From NCBI GenBank assembly GCA_963556255.1, contig OY744611.1:3307730-3371729 (forward strand): DNA of 64,000 nucleotides, in the 5' to 3' direction. The position numbers and the translations under genes were made by a program. The notes beneath the pieces are model-generated. The model was not told the origin of the DNA, ran no database searches, and worked only from the letters and a program-made list of their open reading frames with translations. Positions within the stretch are counted from its first letter, which is position 1; each line of letters starts with the position of its first letter. This stretch comes from Allolobophora icterica (lineage: Eukaryota; Annelida; Clitellata; Crassiclitellata; Lumbricidae). Positions 25,361-36,681 of this stretch are shown in pieces.

Positions 25361-27230
25361 GACTTGACTGTTTTAGCTGATGGACTTATACAAAAACTTG
25401 AAATAATAGCAGGAACCTGTGTATTGGTAATGCATGGAGAAGACTTTCTTTGGTAAAATATCTAAGGTGTTTGAAATACTGAACTATACATCAGAATTAC
25501 AAATTTTATAGTGGAACATTGCATAGTTTGAAGCCTTAAATTCTCAAGTTTCGATTCCTAAGTTGCATGAAATACTGACTTGCGCTGTAGAATTTCAACA
25601 CGTAAGTTGAAAAAAGACATAAGCGAGGAACATTTGTACGCTAATTTGAAGACTTGTAAGTTTTCAAAGACATGTGGAGTTGGAAACTTATGAATTTTAG
25701 ATTGTGGGACGATGAACTGTATGGTTCAGTTACAACTCTTAGGATCAAACGTCGCCAGTGCAGTTAACTTTGCCAGTAGTAGCCAGAGTTATTATTGTAA
25801 AATTAATTTAGGTTTGTATAAAAAGCGAACAAACATGCCTACGCAGAGATAAAGCCGCGTGACTTATTTTTAGCCAATGCAGCTAACCAGCCCGAGATTC
25901 ATATAACTACCAGTTATATTATTAGAAAAGTAAAGACACACTGAAGCACTGTAGTCGATTGGTTGGTGTGAAATCTTTGTCGTTGACTGCATAGCAGCAA
26001 GGGAACCAATGTTTCGTTCAATACAAACGCCAACCTACTCAATGCGTCTTCTTATTCTGGATGTCTGTAAGGTACAATGCATACATGACTGACAGTTTGA
26101 CGTGAAAGACAAAAATTATTATACTATGAATATTAACACGTTTTTCTACACCGTTCTCATTTGTCAATGAAATCTTTGTATGAGATCCTACACCATAGCT
26201 GCTCGTTTGAATGGATGTTGCTAGCCTGAGATGTAAATCTATACTACTAAGTCACGACCGGTATGTATGTGTGTATGTGTGCCACTTGTGTGGACTGTTA
26301 GAAAACGCAATCCCTCAAAAGCGAACCGATATACCTATGCAGAGATTAAGATGCGTGACGTATTTTTAGCCAGTGTATTTAACCAGCCCGCGATTCAAAT
26401 CACTACACAGTTTTATTATTGCATATATATGACCGACTCAGTAGACTCCTTCAAATCTAAGCTCAAATCTTACTCCAATGAATCATCATGAAAGCAACGC
26501 TCTGACATACGTTACAGAATTATAATGTTAAAAGAAGATACAGATATGATAGTTATAATAATTATAATAAATAATTTAACTAATCTCACTTGGGGATATT
26601 AATCAGACCGTTCTTGGCAATTCGTCTAACCCATATCTTAATTATATCAATTCATCGATTAGCCTATACCTGAGATGTTCTTCTCACCTCTCCTGCCTAC
26701 CAATATTGACTGCCTACGTACATTATATCTTTCCTTCTTCTGGCTTCCACTCAGCCTCTTTCTCAAAATTCCTTCTAACTGCCTCATCCAGCAATAGTCA
26801 GTCTGTGAGCTACCAACCACGCTCTTCCTCCTCAACCTCGTGTTCTTCCTTTATTCTGTTTAACATATAGCAATCTCTTGGCTTCCCAACCTTTGGACAC
26901 CTAGTGCTCATTATAACTATCCTGTGTTGTCTCGCCTAGCATAACCATTACTGCCACCAGCGCAATAGCCTGTGTACAGGTAGTGTGCATCTCAACACTG
27001 ACCATCTATACCTACAGCTTTGGTTGATACGGTTCTGTATATAATACAGCTGATCTGCTACTCATATTGATCTATTAATATCTCTCTCTTCTGTTTCAGA
27101 ACCTCTCATCATCTGCCGTACAACTGCTATCATCACCAACCCTGTGATACAGGAATGCATAAGTTTCTCTGGGGCACTAAACGGCAGATTGCGCTGAATG
27201 ACACGTATTTTATGCAGCTGGTAAATAGTA
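25361..27230. other. No recognisable gene; one direct repeat pair
   Basis: Segments at about 25,815-25,925 and 26,310-26,420 share GCAGAGATAAAG/GCAGAGATTAAG, CGTGAC, TATTTTTAGCCA and AACCAGCCCG in the same order, indicating two copies of one repeat. Otherwise only short ORFs without motifs. Confidence 0.5.
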
Positions 27231-27236
27231 GGACCC

Positions 27237-27320
27237 AGGGGCGCCGCCAGCGCGACGCACTGGACGCACTTGCGTCCACTCACCAAATCAAATCCACACA
27301 AGGATTAGGTATCGCATCGA
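27237..27320 (+). repeat. Dispersed repeat end (second copy of 20,386)
   Basis: CAGGGGCGCCGCCAGCG, then CTGGACGCACTTGCGTCC and AAATCCACACAAGGATTAG, parallel to 20,386-20,481. The CAGGG start suggests a hAT end. Confidence 0.6.
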
Positions 27321-27779
27321 TATTTTTGACAATTTCACTGTGTAATTTTGGTTTAACAGACAGTATGTATAAATAATATCGCATGGTATCATACGCATGT
27401 GTTATACTGTACTTTTATGAGTCACTCTGAGTCATTTTCAGTGTATGACTACGAGTGACAGACAGGGGACGGGTGTGGATGGGAGGAGACGGGAGGGGTG
27501 TGCGTCCAATTTTGTTAAGCCTGGTAGGACCTTATGACGGTTCACGTGATCAGCCATGGATAGTTCACCGTCCAGTAACAGCACGTCAAAGTCCAGGACG
27601 ACGAGTTGCTGGTTCCAATCAGGAAATCGCGACTTACCACTTTTTCGTCAATCGTTAAACACTACTTGATTGTATCTAACCAGATGTATTCTGCTGGACG
27701 ACACAAAGGCGAGTGCGTAGGATTGTTAGGAAGCTATGTACAGTTGCCTGTCCCCTCCACCCTCCAACTAGTATACCTG

Positions 27780-28250
27780 TGCATTCAGAGCAGTAATGAC
27801 ATTATTCAGATCGGCTGTGTACAATATGTACAATTGCGGCTCAAGAACTGAGTCCTGTGGTACATCGAATGGAGCTCGTGTTCAATCCGTACAGCCTGAG
27901 CCCATGGAAACCATCGTTATTCGTTGGTTTAGGAAGGACTTATCTAGTGTACATAAGTCAACCACCAATTCCGTATGAGGCGCTGATACGCTTGATGAGT
28001 TTATCATGATCGACCGTATCGTAGGTCCCACTTATATCCAGGAGAGCAATCGGCGTGACACATCCAGAGTTGATTATATCAAAGATTTACGAGATCAGCT
28101 TAAATAAAACGGTCTCCGTAGAATGTCCCTCTTGAAGCCCGATTGTGGTTCCTGTATTTTCCAGATCCAAATGCGGCTTCTTCGACGAAGGTAAACGATT
28201 TAGCGCTTTTGAGATGCTGGTAGAACGCGTTCGACTAGTGATTGACTGGT
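27780..28250 (-). pseudogene. LINE reverse-transcriptase palm fragment
   Basis: Minus-strand frames read, in order, GLQEGHSTETVLFKLISDI, then IALLDISGTYDTVDHDKL (catalytic aspartate block), then in another frame VPQDSVLEPQLYILYTADL. This is the finger/palm of an L2/CR1-like RT. The YADD region and C-terminus are missing and at least one frameshift is present. Confidence 0.75.
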
Positions 28251-28610
28251 ACAGCTGCACAAGGAAAAGCAGCCGATCGTCAACAAATTCATGAAGGAGG
28301 ACGGTTGGTAGGCCTATATCTCACAGAAATAATGCTTGCACCACTTAATAAGCCATTATTGGCCTATATAATGTATGAGGCACCAACAGAGAAATCATTC
28401 ATTCCGCAGTAAAGAAATTCCTGGTCGTTCAGATTCGAGCAATTCATGCAGAAAAGATTTAGCAGAGAAATAACGTCACATATCGTCTGCAAAAAGAAAT
28501 AATTATTACACATTCGCTGATAAAAAACAAGACAACGTCTTCGGAACGATTGCAGCTTCTCCGGTGTTCAACGCAATCTTATGGCTGCCAGGACCGTTGA
28601 AGTCTCATAC

Positions 28611-28654
28611 ATGATGATGATGATGATGATGATGACGACGACGACGACGAGGGC

Positions 28655-28686
<32 letters not shown>

Positions 28687-28712
28687 TGATGATGATGATG
28701 ATGATGATGAGT
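28611..28712. repeat. (GAT)n/(GAC)n trinucleotide array
   Basis: GATGAT with blocks of GACGAC; followed by a short GTCACCGC-containing duplication at 28,745-28,850. Confidence 0.9.
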
Positions 28713-28977
28713 ACGACGATACAACCGAAACATAAGGACTTCACACCGGTGTCAGTGTCAAAACGTCACCGCTAAGGACGTCACTCCGGTCTTGGCATCC
28801 AAAAGTCACCGCCCTGGGTTGACACCGGTGTCAATATCAAATCGTCAACGCCAAAATAAATGAAAAATAGGGGCAGGCCAAATTCATATAATTATTCAAT
28901 CAGGCACAATCGCACGTACATACACAATACACACAATTATGGGTCCATATCTCAGAAGAGATTGAGATACAGAAACA

Positions 28978-29194
28978 CAGTCAGTCAGTCAGTCAGTCAG
29001 TCAGTCAGTCAGTCAGTCAGTCAGTCAGTCAGTCAGTCAGTCAGTCAGTCAGTCAGTCAGTCAGTCAGTCAGTCAGTCAGTCAGTCAGTCAGTCAGTCAG
29101 TCAGTCAGTCAGTCAGTCAGTCAGTCAGTCAGTCAGTCAGTCAGTCAGTCAGTCAGTCAGTCAGTCAGTCAGTCAGTCAGTCAGTCAGTCAGTC
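28978..29194. repeat. (TCAG)n perfect tetranucleotide array
   Basis: About 54 uninterrupted TCAG units. The serine-valine-glutamine repeat protein on the plus strand is an artefact of this array. Confidence 0.98.
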
Positions 29195-29478
29195 ACATCA
29201 TAGTGAAACTCAGTGTTTATGTTTTCCACGTGCACATCGGTATTTTACATCGAGATATTAAAGTGCGTAGCACCCATTTAAAGAGGCAGCGAAAAATTAC
29301 CACGGTCGAGGCAATTATAGAGAATGACTTGTGCAGTGTATTACCAGGCTGAATTCAGTCAAGCGGATATACGAGCATTTCTGCCTAATTTCTCTCATAC
29401 TGTCAGACTGTCTTTGTTAACACAGACACAACTGTGTTTCTTCCACCGTGTCTGTACTTCGCATAGCCTCTGTACGTC

Positions 29479-29482
<4 letters not shown>

Positions 29483-29562
<80 letters not shown>
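29483..29562. repeat. (TC)n dinucleotide array
   Basis: About 40 uninterrupted TC units, followed by a degenerate CTGTCTGT-rich region to about 29,700. Confidence 0.98.
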
Positions 29563-29565
<3 letters not shown>

Positions 29566-29699
29566 GATGTCTGTCTTTCTGACCATCTCGCGCTCTCTCC
29601 GTCTATTTGTCAGTCTATCTGTGTGTCTGTGTGTCTATGTCTATGTCTGTCAGTCTTTCTCCATCCCGCTTTATAGTTGTCTGTCTGTGTATCTGTCTG

Positions 29700-30814
29700 T
29701 TTCAGAGGTTGTGTGTCCAAAGGGAAGCTCTGGTCAAATAAGCTTTCTGTTCGCAAGTACAAAGAGAGAAAAAGACATACAGGCAGAATATTTTAGGCTG
29801 CAGATTAATAATAACAATCGCTGAAACTTTGCCAACTTGAGCCTAAATGGCGAAATGTGTACGTCAGTTTGTGTGTCTGTCTGTCTGTTTGCTTTCTCGG
29901 CTTATGCACGTACAGAGTGAGGGTCAATTTAAGCTGCAGCTTAATAATGACAAACGTTGAATCATTGACAAAGGTAAAAATGACGTAAAGCTTGCGTCAT
30001 CGTATTATTTTGATTTTCAGTCGCAGCTTAGATCTCAAAGAAGGCAGAGCAGTCGATTTTTTTAAATGAAATCTGCAGAAATCTCGTCTTCTGTCTATTT
30101 TTCGTAGAAATTCTTCAGATTTCCGCTCCATCAGTTGCTCTTTGGATCGAATCTTCGTCGAAGGGTATCAGATCAAGCCAAATAATCACAAAATAACGAG
30201 ACAGAAACTGTTGATCCGCTCTTATGCCGAAACTAAGAAAATTAAAGTCGTTAACACCTCATACCCATGACTGCCTATCAGTGTAAACTTCATAGACTGC
30301 TTGCTATTATTTTTGACGTATAGACCCATTTATTGGATGTGCTTCCCTCTGGACAGCGACGCCGTAAGGAACCGAGCAGACAGACATACAGACATAGGAT
30401 CACCAGACAAACGAAGAAAGATACATAAACGAAGAGAGGCACAACAATAAAGTTGGTATACACACATAAAAAACACACTCGCGACAGAAGTCGATAAGAC
30501 CGCCGAGTATGAGTCCAAGCTTTAAGTTTTTTTATAGGCATCTTTTTAATAGGGTCTACACTCTACAGCTCTTTCACCAAGCCCATAATCGCACTGCACA
30601 GCAAACGACGCGTTATATAGGTGATAGAAAACGTTGCGTCCGGACAATTCTCTCAGTCACCAGGTCAGTGAAGGATGACTTTTTCAACATCCGATCAGAT
30701 GAACGCAAAGCGTTTCTACAGCAGAACGATCAACACTAATGCAATGACTCTGGCCTTAGGCTTATTCAACTGCGGATGGACGCTGCTCAATTACTGTTTT
30801 CGCTGCTCAATTAG
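29700..30814. other. No recognisable gene
   Basis: Two related stretches (29,790-29,830 and 29,930-29,970, both with AGGCTGCAGATTAATAA/AAGCTGCAGCTTAATAA) suggest a decayed repeat. Short ORFs only. Confidence 0.45.
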
Positions 30815-31018
30815 TCACCTGAGACGGAGTCAGCTGGCGAAACACGAGGGTTTCATATCAAGCACCCGACCACTCTCCATACCACACAAAACGAAGGCCA
30901 AAAAAGAAAGACACGTAGACTCGGCCATATTCGGCCATATTCGGTCATGTTGTTAGTCTGCTCATAAACTAACTGATCAAAGACGAAACACCAGACAAGC
31001 ATCTGCGCTATTTAGTTA
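30815..31018 (+). repeat. Dispersed repeat family, first half (copy 2)
   Basis: Matches 12,200-12,336 and the start of 14,258-14,560, ending ...CCAGACAAGCATCTGCGCTATTTAGTTA, where the 4.2-kb element is inserted. It resumes at 35,232. Confidence 0.75.
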
Positions 31019-31938
31019 TAGAACCCTGCGCCGGCCGCGCCGCGCCGGCGCAGCCGACGTTTCGTAGTCGCCGCCGCCGCCGATTTTTTATGTCGCCGCT
31101 CCGCCGCCGCCGCCGCCGCCGACAATTTGTCGGCGCGCCGCCGATGCAGTCTGAGGTGCTTAATTGTTATTGTTCCTTTTTCATGTTTTCCATGATATCT
31201 TGTTAAAGTGTTACTTTAGTGCGAAATAGAAGTGGGCATCTTGATACCTAAATGCATGGTATTCCTGGCCAAATTCCTTTTTAATTATACTTTGATAATC
31301 TTGTCTTTGTGCCATGATACACTCAGTCATTTAAAGCAATATCTTGCTACAAGTAGCCAGTGTTTTGACAACAAAAGCAACATGAATGTCTTTGTGCGTG
31401 TACTACTGTACCCGCATTCTTTACCTTCATATTGAATAGCTTCTATAACTTATTGATTGTAGTCTTTGATGTCTGTGATCTTATCCCAGTAGTGTAAATT
31501 TTTAGCTTAATTTTGTAAGGTTAGAGGAGGTGCTATTAATATCAAGATAATATCATGCCGTTTAACTAATTCCTTCAGAATGGAAGGTATAATTGATTAA
31601 TACTTTTGGCTGCAATCAATTCCGGTAAACAGTACCAGGGTGAGACTTTTTTGACTTAGTACATACTTATAAGTATCAAGAATGGGTTCTTTCAGTTTAG
31701 TCTGATAAAAACAATGGCCTATATACAGAGACCTTAAATGACATGGCACCAATTCAAGCAGGCAGCAGACCACCTGGTAAATTCATTTAAAAATTAACAG
31801 GCTTAAGGCAACTCGATCATTCGATCACTATATAAGAAAACGTGTATATTTACATTTCACTCCTGGTCTTGACAGCACCCTCTTTGACTGGAGGGCTTGG
31901 CGTCATCCAGAATCTTCGCTCTGACTTGATGTGTAGGC

Positions 31939-33802
31939 CTCTACTGCAAAGGTTTTCAAACTTTTTGGACCATGGACCCCTATTTTTTTCTAGGCATAGC
32001 TCGCGGACCCCAGTATTTAAAAAGTAAAATTTCACTTAAAATTTAATCTAAATAGCAGGCAGACTATTTCCACAATACAAGCTTGCTTATGACGCTGAGG
32101 ACTATTATAGCCTAATATAAAAAGTAACACTGAATAAATTGTTATTAACTTTCTGCAATAATTATGGAATACAGTCATTTTTAAGAAATCAATAACATAT
32201 CGGTTTCACCAAAACCCAATAATGTCAATGTGGGAGGGATGTGCTTGCTTTGCACAAACTGTCAATTCTTGGTGCTATTTTGGATAAGCACTGCTTTCTT
32301 ACTTTTCAAAAAGTTATCCATACCCTGCTACAAACAGCAAAATTATGCAGTTAGGATTTTACAGCGAACGTTAACGAAATAGGAATAATTATGCTTTGTA
32401 AAAACTCGGTATTATCGTTCATTTAAAGGCTTAACCCGGCTAACGCGCAGTTTATCTGGCTCGGCACACCCTATAGCAGCTTCTTAACATAGATCTGTCT
32501 TCTCTTGCCTTGCAGTTCCCCACCTTTCTTTCTCGACCTGGGTCCGGGACTTGGGAGTTATCCTGGACCAGGAACTGATATTCACGCGGCACATAAATCT
32601 TCTCTTCCGCCGCTGCTATTACCAGCTCCGGCAGCTCTAGGTGATTTCGCGCCTTTATCCTCCGGTGCAGCTTCCACGCTTGTCCATGCATTTGTTGTTT
32701 CTCGGTTGGACTACTACGTACAGCGCCACAAATGACGGACTCCCAGCCTGCCGGATTGAGCCCCTGAATAGAATCCTGCGTTCTGCTGCCCGTCTTGTAG
32801 GCCGCATCCCCAAGTTTGGACGAGTGTCTGCGTATATATGGGAGATGTCCTCCGCTGGCTCCCCTACCCACAGCGCATCATTTAAGCTTACTGAATCTCT
32901 GCCTTGGTCCGGCAGTGCTTTGAGGGCTTGGTCCCTCCATACCTGCGGACGCTCTGCTGTCTCACTTCATGTCCGCAGCGTCTTTGCTTTCTCCGCTCAG
33001 CTGCGCAAGGTAAACTTATTGTTCCCCCCGCACGAACAGCCATACGGTAGCGCCGTGCCTTCTCTGTGGCTGCCCCCATGACCTGGAATGGGTCCCATAC
33101 CACGCTCCGCCAAATACCGACTGGTCATTTCACCTTGTTTCCTGCTGTCCTCAAAACTGTTTTGTACGACCGTGGTTGGTCTGGGAGTGCTCCTGAGTAA
33201 GCAATCTTGAAGTGGCGCTATATGAAACTGCTTTAATGATAATATTAAAAAATCAGACGAATTCCACAGATTTCCAGAAGTCCAAATTTAACACAATCAG
33301 GAAATAGACCAGCATATTACAAATACATCGCACTTATCTTGGGTGCAGAAATGATTTACAATCGATTAGCAGAAATTATTTAAATTTGATTAAAACACAA
33401 AGGTTTTATTAGACTAGAAATGTAACGTGAACCATAGGGGCCTACATCTTACTTACGTCACTGTAGTACGCCACGTCACTGTAGTACGCCAAGAATAACT
33501 AAATACCCAACCGGCCCCGTATCGATCATACAGTTACAGGCATACCATAATCAAATCAATCAAATGAAATATGCGTTTATTGAAATATTCCCGTCGACAC
33601 AGACGCGGTGGGATTACACAGTATTACAAAGACAATTTAATTGTAAGTGGAAATAAAATAAGTAAGCTTAGTGTATGAATTTGAAAACACACGCTGTAAA
33701 GGCTATAACCATGCAGTGTTAATTATTAATGAATATTTTCAGAACGCTCTTCGCGGACCCCTGGGGTCCGCGGACCACAGTTTGAAAAACTCTGCTCTAC
33801 TG
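31939..33802. mobile_element. Nested hAT element with perfect 8-bp duplication
   Basis: The body 31947-33794 begins CAAAGGTTTTCAAACTTTTT and ends AGTTTGAAAAACTCTG. CTCTACTG flanks both sides (31939-31946, 33795-33802). Subterminal GGACC/CGCGGACCCC motifs occur at both ends. The interior carries an L2 fragment and no recognisable transposase. Confidence 0.85.
32460..33240 (+). pseudogene. L2-like LINE RT C-terminus and 3' tail
   Basis: Plus-strand frames carry WVRDLGVILDQELIFTRHI, then RILRSAARLVGRIPKFGR, a C-terminal serine/arginine segment, and KTVLYDRG-like residues in shifted frames. The tail TGGCGCTATATGAAACTG lies at 33,212. Multiple frameshifts. Inserted into the surrounding hAT element. 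Confidence 0.7.
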
Positions 33803-34061
33803 TATCAGAGCATGTGTAAGTGTATTTATGCAATATGCAAATGCATGTTGCTTCATCTGATTACAATTTGCCAATACCTATACAGATGCGCAGCGTAATT
33901 AAGGATTTTCATGTTCGTAAGGCAAATGTCTGTAGGTGCCTTCTCTCTCAGTCCCTTTGTGTGTTGTTTTATATTTTATATTCTTCATATGTTGCCCGCA
34001 CTTGCTAACTCCCTCTTGCCATAATAGAATTCATTCGATTACAATTAGCCCTCTGTTGGTA

Positions 34062-34865
34062 ATCTAGACCAGGCATGGCGAACCTTTTTTAGCTCGCGTG
34101 CCAGAAAATGGTTCCTAAAGAGAGTAAAAAAATTCGCGTGCCAGAAATTTTATTGAACCAGTGAACATGGAATGAAGAATGCCCCCAAAATGAAAGCTAA
34201 TATTGAAAAATCATTGCGTCGTTTGTAGACATGGCTACTTAACAATGCGAGTTGGGCTATATTTATAATTTTATATGGGACACATTGCATTGTCAGTGTT
34301 ACAGTTCTGTAGTTGCCAGCTGTTTTACGTCTGGTTTGTATTTTGTTGTTTTCAATGCCACGCATGCAGCACTTGTATGATCGGTTAACCTGTTTCTAAT
34401 ATCACACTTAATGAAATTCATGGTTGAGAACAAAGATTCGCATGAGTAACTTGATGGAAAAATCGATAAAATTCCAAATGCGACTGTTTTGAGTGTGTTG
34501 TATTTGTCTGGAAGCGATATCCATGTTCGAAGAACTTAATTTTCTGCCGAAACATCCAATACTGTTCTTTCAAATGATCACGTTTGAGATTACAGCATAT
34601 AGCAGACTGACACAATGCAAGAGTCAAAATTCATGGTCTACCGTAGCGTTATCTATTGAATGCATTAAACAAATTAAAGCCTAGCAGTTACTAGAATTTT
34701 ATGTGATAATAAAACAGGAAAGAAATTGCTGAATGTAAGAAATAAAGAAATATAAAAAAGTATGAAAAAAACGAAAGTTCAGAGTTCAGGTGGCGTGCCA
34801 AGCAAAATCTGTTGGCGTGCCAGGTTGGGCACGCGTGCCATAGGTTCGCCATCCCTGATCTAGAC
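34062..34865 (-). mobile_element. Nested 788-bp hAT element with transposase tail remnant
   Basis: The body 34070-34857 starts CAGGCATGGCGAACC and ends GGTTCGCCATCCCTG; ATCTAGAC flanks both sides (34062-34069, 34858-34865). CGCGTGCC words repeat in both subterminal regions. Minus-strand frames around 34,300-34,440 resemble the C-terminus of a hAT transposase (an FIKCDIRNRLTD-like order in shifted frames, then KTTKYKPDVK). The remainder is too broken to read. Confidence 0.8.
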
Positions 34866-35231
34866 GAAATGGTGTATTATTCCCGATACAGAACAAAATC
34901 TTTATAATTAGTCTATTGGTACTTCAGTGTAAATTTTAATTTATTGTTAACATCTGCGTTTTGACAGCTGTTTGATTGAATAAACGAATATATACAATAT
35001 ACAATATACTGTTGAGCTTCGTTGTCATGGAGTGGCTTTAGAGAAATTGGTCCTCTTGACTGGTCATAGGACAAACGGTTGTTCAGAGTGACTCATACTT
35101 ATCAAGTATTCTGACTAGGCCACGCCGCGGCGCCGCCGCCGGTTTTTGTTGATCATCGGCGCGCCACCGCCGCCGACCCAAATTAAACCGGCGGGCCGCC
35201 GCCGACACTATCAAGTCGGCGCAGGGCTCTA

Positions 35232-35700
35232 CTTAGTTAATTAGTTAATTAGTTAGGTAGTCCTTCCTGAGCACAAAAAGGATAGAAAAATCTAAGTGTA
35301 CGCATAAGGATACTGCATGTGGATCTAAGAGAAAGTTGACAATATCATTCGTTTGCACAGTGGCGGCTTTACTGGGGCCGATGGTTAATGTTTCTGACCG
35401 TGTAGAGTTTCTGACCGCCTGGACTGGTAGCCGGTGGTTCCAAATGAGGTTCTCCATCACTTAGTAAGGCATTAAGCTCCGTAAGCCATTTATGTCCATG
35501 TCTCGACTAATTCACTCCATCAATCATTCAATTACTCTCTCATTTACTAACTAACTAACTAACCAGCTCACTCACTCAGTTTCAACAGCTTCTTGTCCTC
35601 TCTCCTCTTGAATAACTTTCTTTTTGCCGGTACTGGCAGTGATGCGGTGCGAGGGCGTCGCTGATTTGAGTGGCGCTATATAAATGTTCGATTACAATCA
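35232..35700 (+). repeat. Dispersed repeat family, second half (copy 2), and LINE-type tail
   Basis: Resumes the repeat broken at 31,018: TTAGGTAGTCC, TTACTGGGGCCGATGG and GTGGTTCCAAATGAGG all match 14,300-14,520. About 35,600-35,695 ends GAGTGGCGCTATATAAATG, the L2-type tail. Confidence 0.7.
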
Positions 35701-35740
35701 CTATTACAAAATTACAGTTACAATCACTCAATCACTCATA

Positions 35741-36470
35741 CACTTACTCGGCGCCCCGACAATTGCGCCCCCGACAATTGCGCCCCGACAATTGCGCCCC
35801 GACAATTGCGCCATAAAATTCCCGACAAAAGCGCCCCGACATTTGCGCCCCCGTAATCCAGCTTTAGTGTCATCGCTAATCCTAATTTTAGTTTGAACTA
35901 AATTTTCATCCATCCATCCTTCCATCCTTCCATCCATCCATCAATCCATCAATCCATCCATCAATCCATCCATCCATCCATCCATCCATCCATCCATCCA
36001 TCCATCCATCCATCCATCCATCCATCCATCCATCCATCCATCCATCCATCCATCCATCCATCCATCCATCCATCCATCCATCCATCCATCCATCCATCCA
36101 TCCATCCATCCATCCATCCATCCATCCATCCATCCATCCATCCATCCATCCATCCATCCATCCATCCATCCATCCATCCATCCATCCATCCATCCATCCA
36201 TCCATCCATCCATCCATCCATCCATCCATCCATCCATCCATCCATCCATCCATCCATCCATCCATCCATCCATCCATCCATCCATAGAGATTACAGCAGT
36301 ACCGACAGGCAACATGCTATCACGTGGAGCCAATCTTCGTATTATGTGGCGCAAATGTCGGGGCGCTTTTGTCGGGATTTTTATGGCGCAATTGTCGGGG
36401 CGCAATTGTCGGGGCGCAATTGTCGGGGCGCAACTGTCGGGGGCGCAATTGACGGGTCACCCACTTACTC
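35741..36470. mobile_element. Mutator-like element around a (CATC)n array, perfect 9-bp duplication
   Basis: The body 35750-36461 starts GGCGCCCCGACAATTGCGCC and ends in the complementary GCGCAATTGACGGGTCACC. CACTTACTC flanks both sides (35741-35749, 36462-36470). Each end is four to six tandem units of about 14-16 bp (GCGCAATTGTCGGG), followed inward by GCGCTTTTGTCGGG and GCGCAAATGTCGGG variants. The interior is almost wholly (CATC)n. End structure, GG...CC termini and 9-bp duplication match the elements at 11,130 and 15,773. Confidence 0.85.
35907..36285. repeat. (CATC)n tetranucleotide array
   Basis: About 380 bp of CATC units with slight degeneracy at the left end, entirely enclosed by the Mutator-like ends. 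Minus-strand MDGW-repeat proteins are artefacts. Confidence 0.98.
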
Positions 36471-36681
36471 ACTCAGGTAGGATGGAGGATGACCAGCAAT
36501 GCAGTTACGCACCAGCATCAGGATCTTAAATTCAATGCGTTTCCGCATGGGCAACCAATGATGCTCTTCCAACATGTATTAGCCGACCTGCAGCGTTTTA
36601 GACGGACTTAAGTTTATTAATCCGAGAAAGAAGAACCCTGCTTAGATGACATTCGCTGCTGCTGTATGGTTTAAGCATTGT

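Larger units (their letters stand above)
31011..35239. mobile_element. 4.2-kb hAT-like element with GC-rich CCG-repeat ends
   Basis: The body 31019-35231 starts TAGAACCCTGCGCCG and ends CGGCGCAGGGCTCTA (14 of 15 inverted match). It is flanked by TTTAGTTA and CTTAGTTA (7 of 8). Both subterminal regions (about 31,030-31,145 and 35,110-35,225) are GC-rich GCCGCCGCC arrays, unlike the AT-rich surroundings. The uninterrupted paralogue at 14,258 shows the empty site. Two hAT elements and an L2 fragment are nested inside. No transposase of its own is recognisable. Confidence 0.75.

Noticed and set aside
28860..29261. 133-aa Ser-Val-Gln repeat ORF
   Set aside because: Driven by (TCAG)n; no conserved flanks.
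35906..36405. MDGW-repeat proteins
   Set aside because: They translate (CATC)n inside a transposon in more than one frame.
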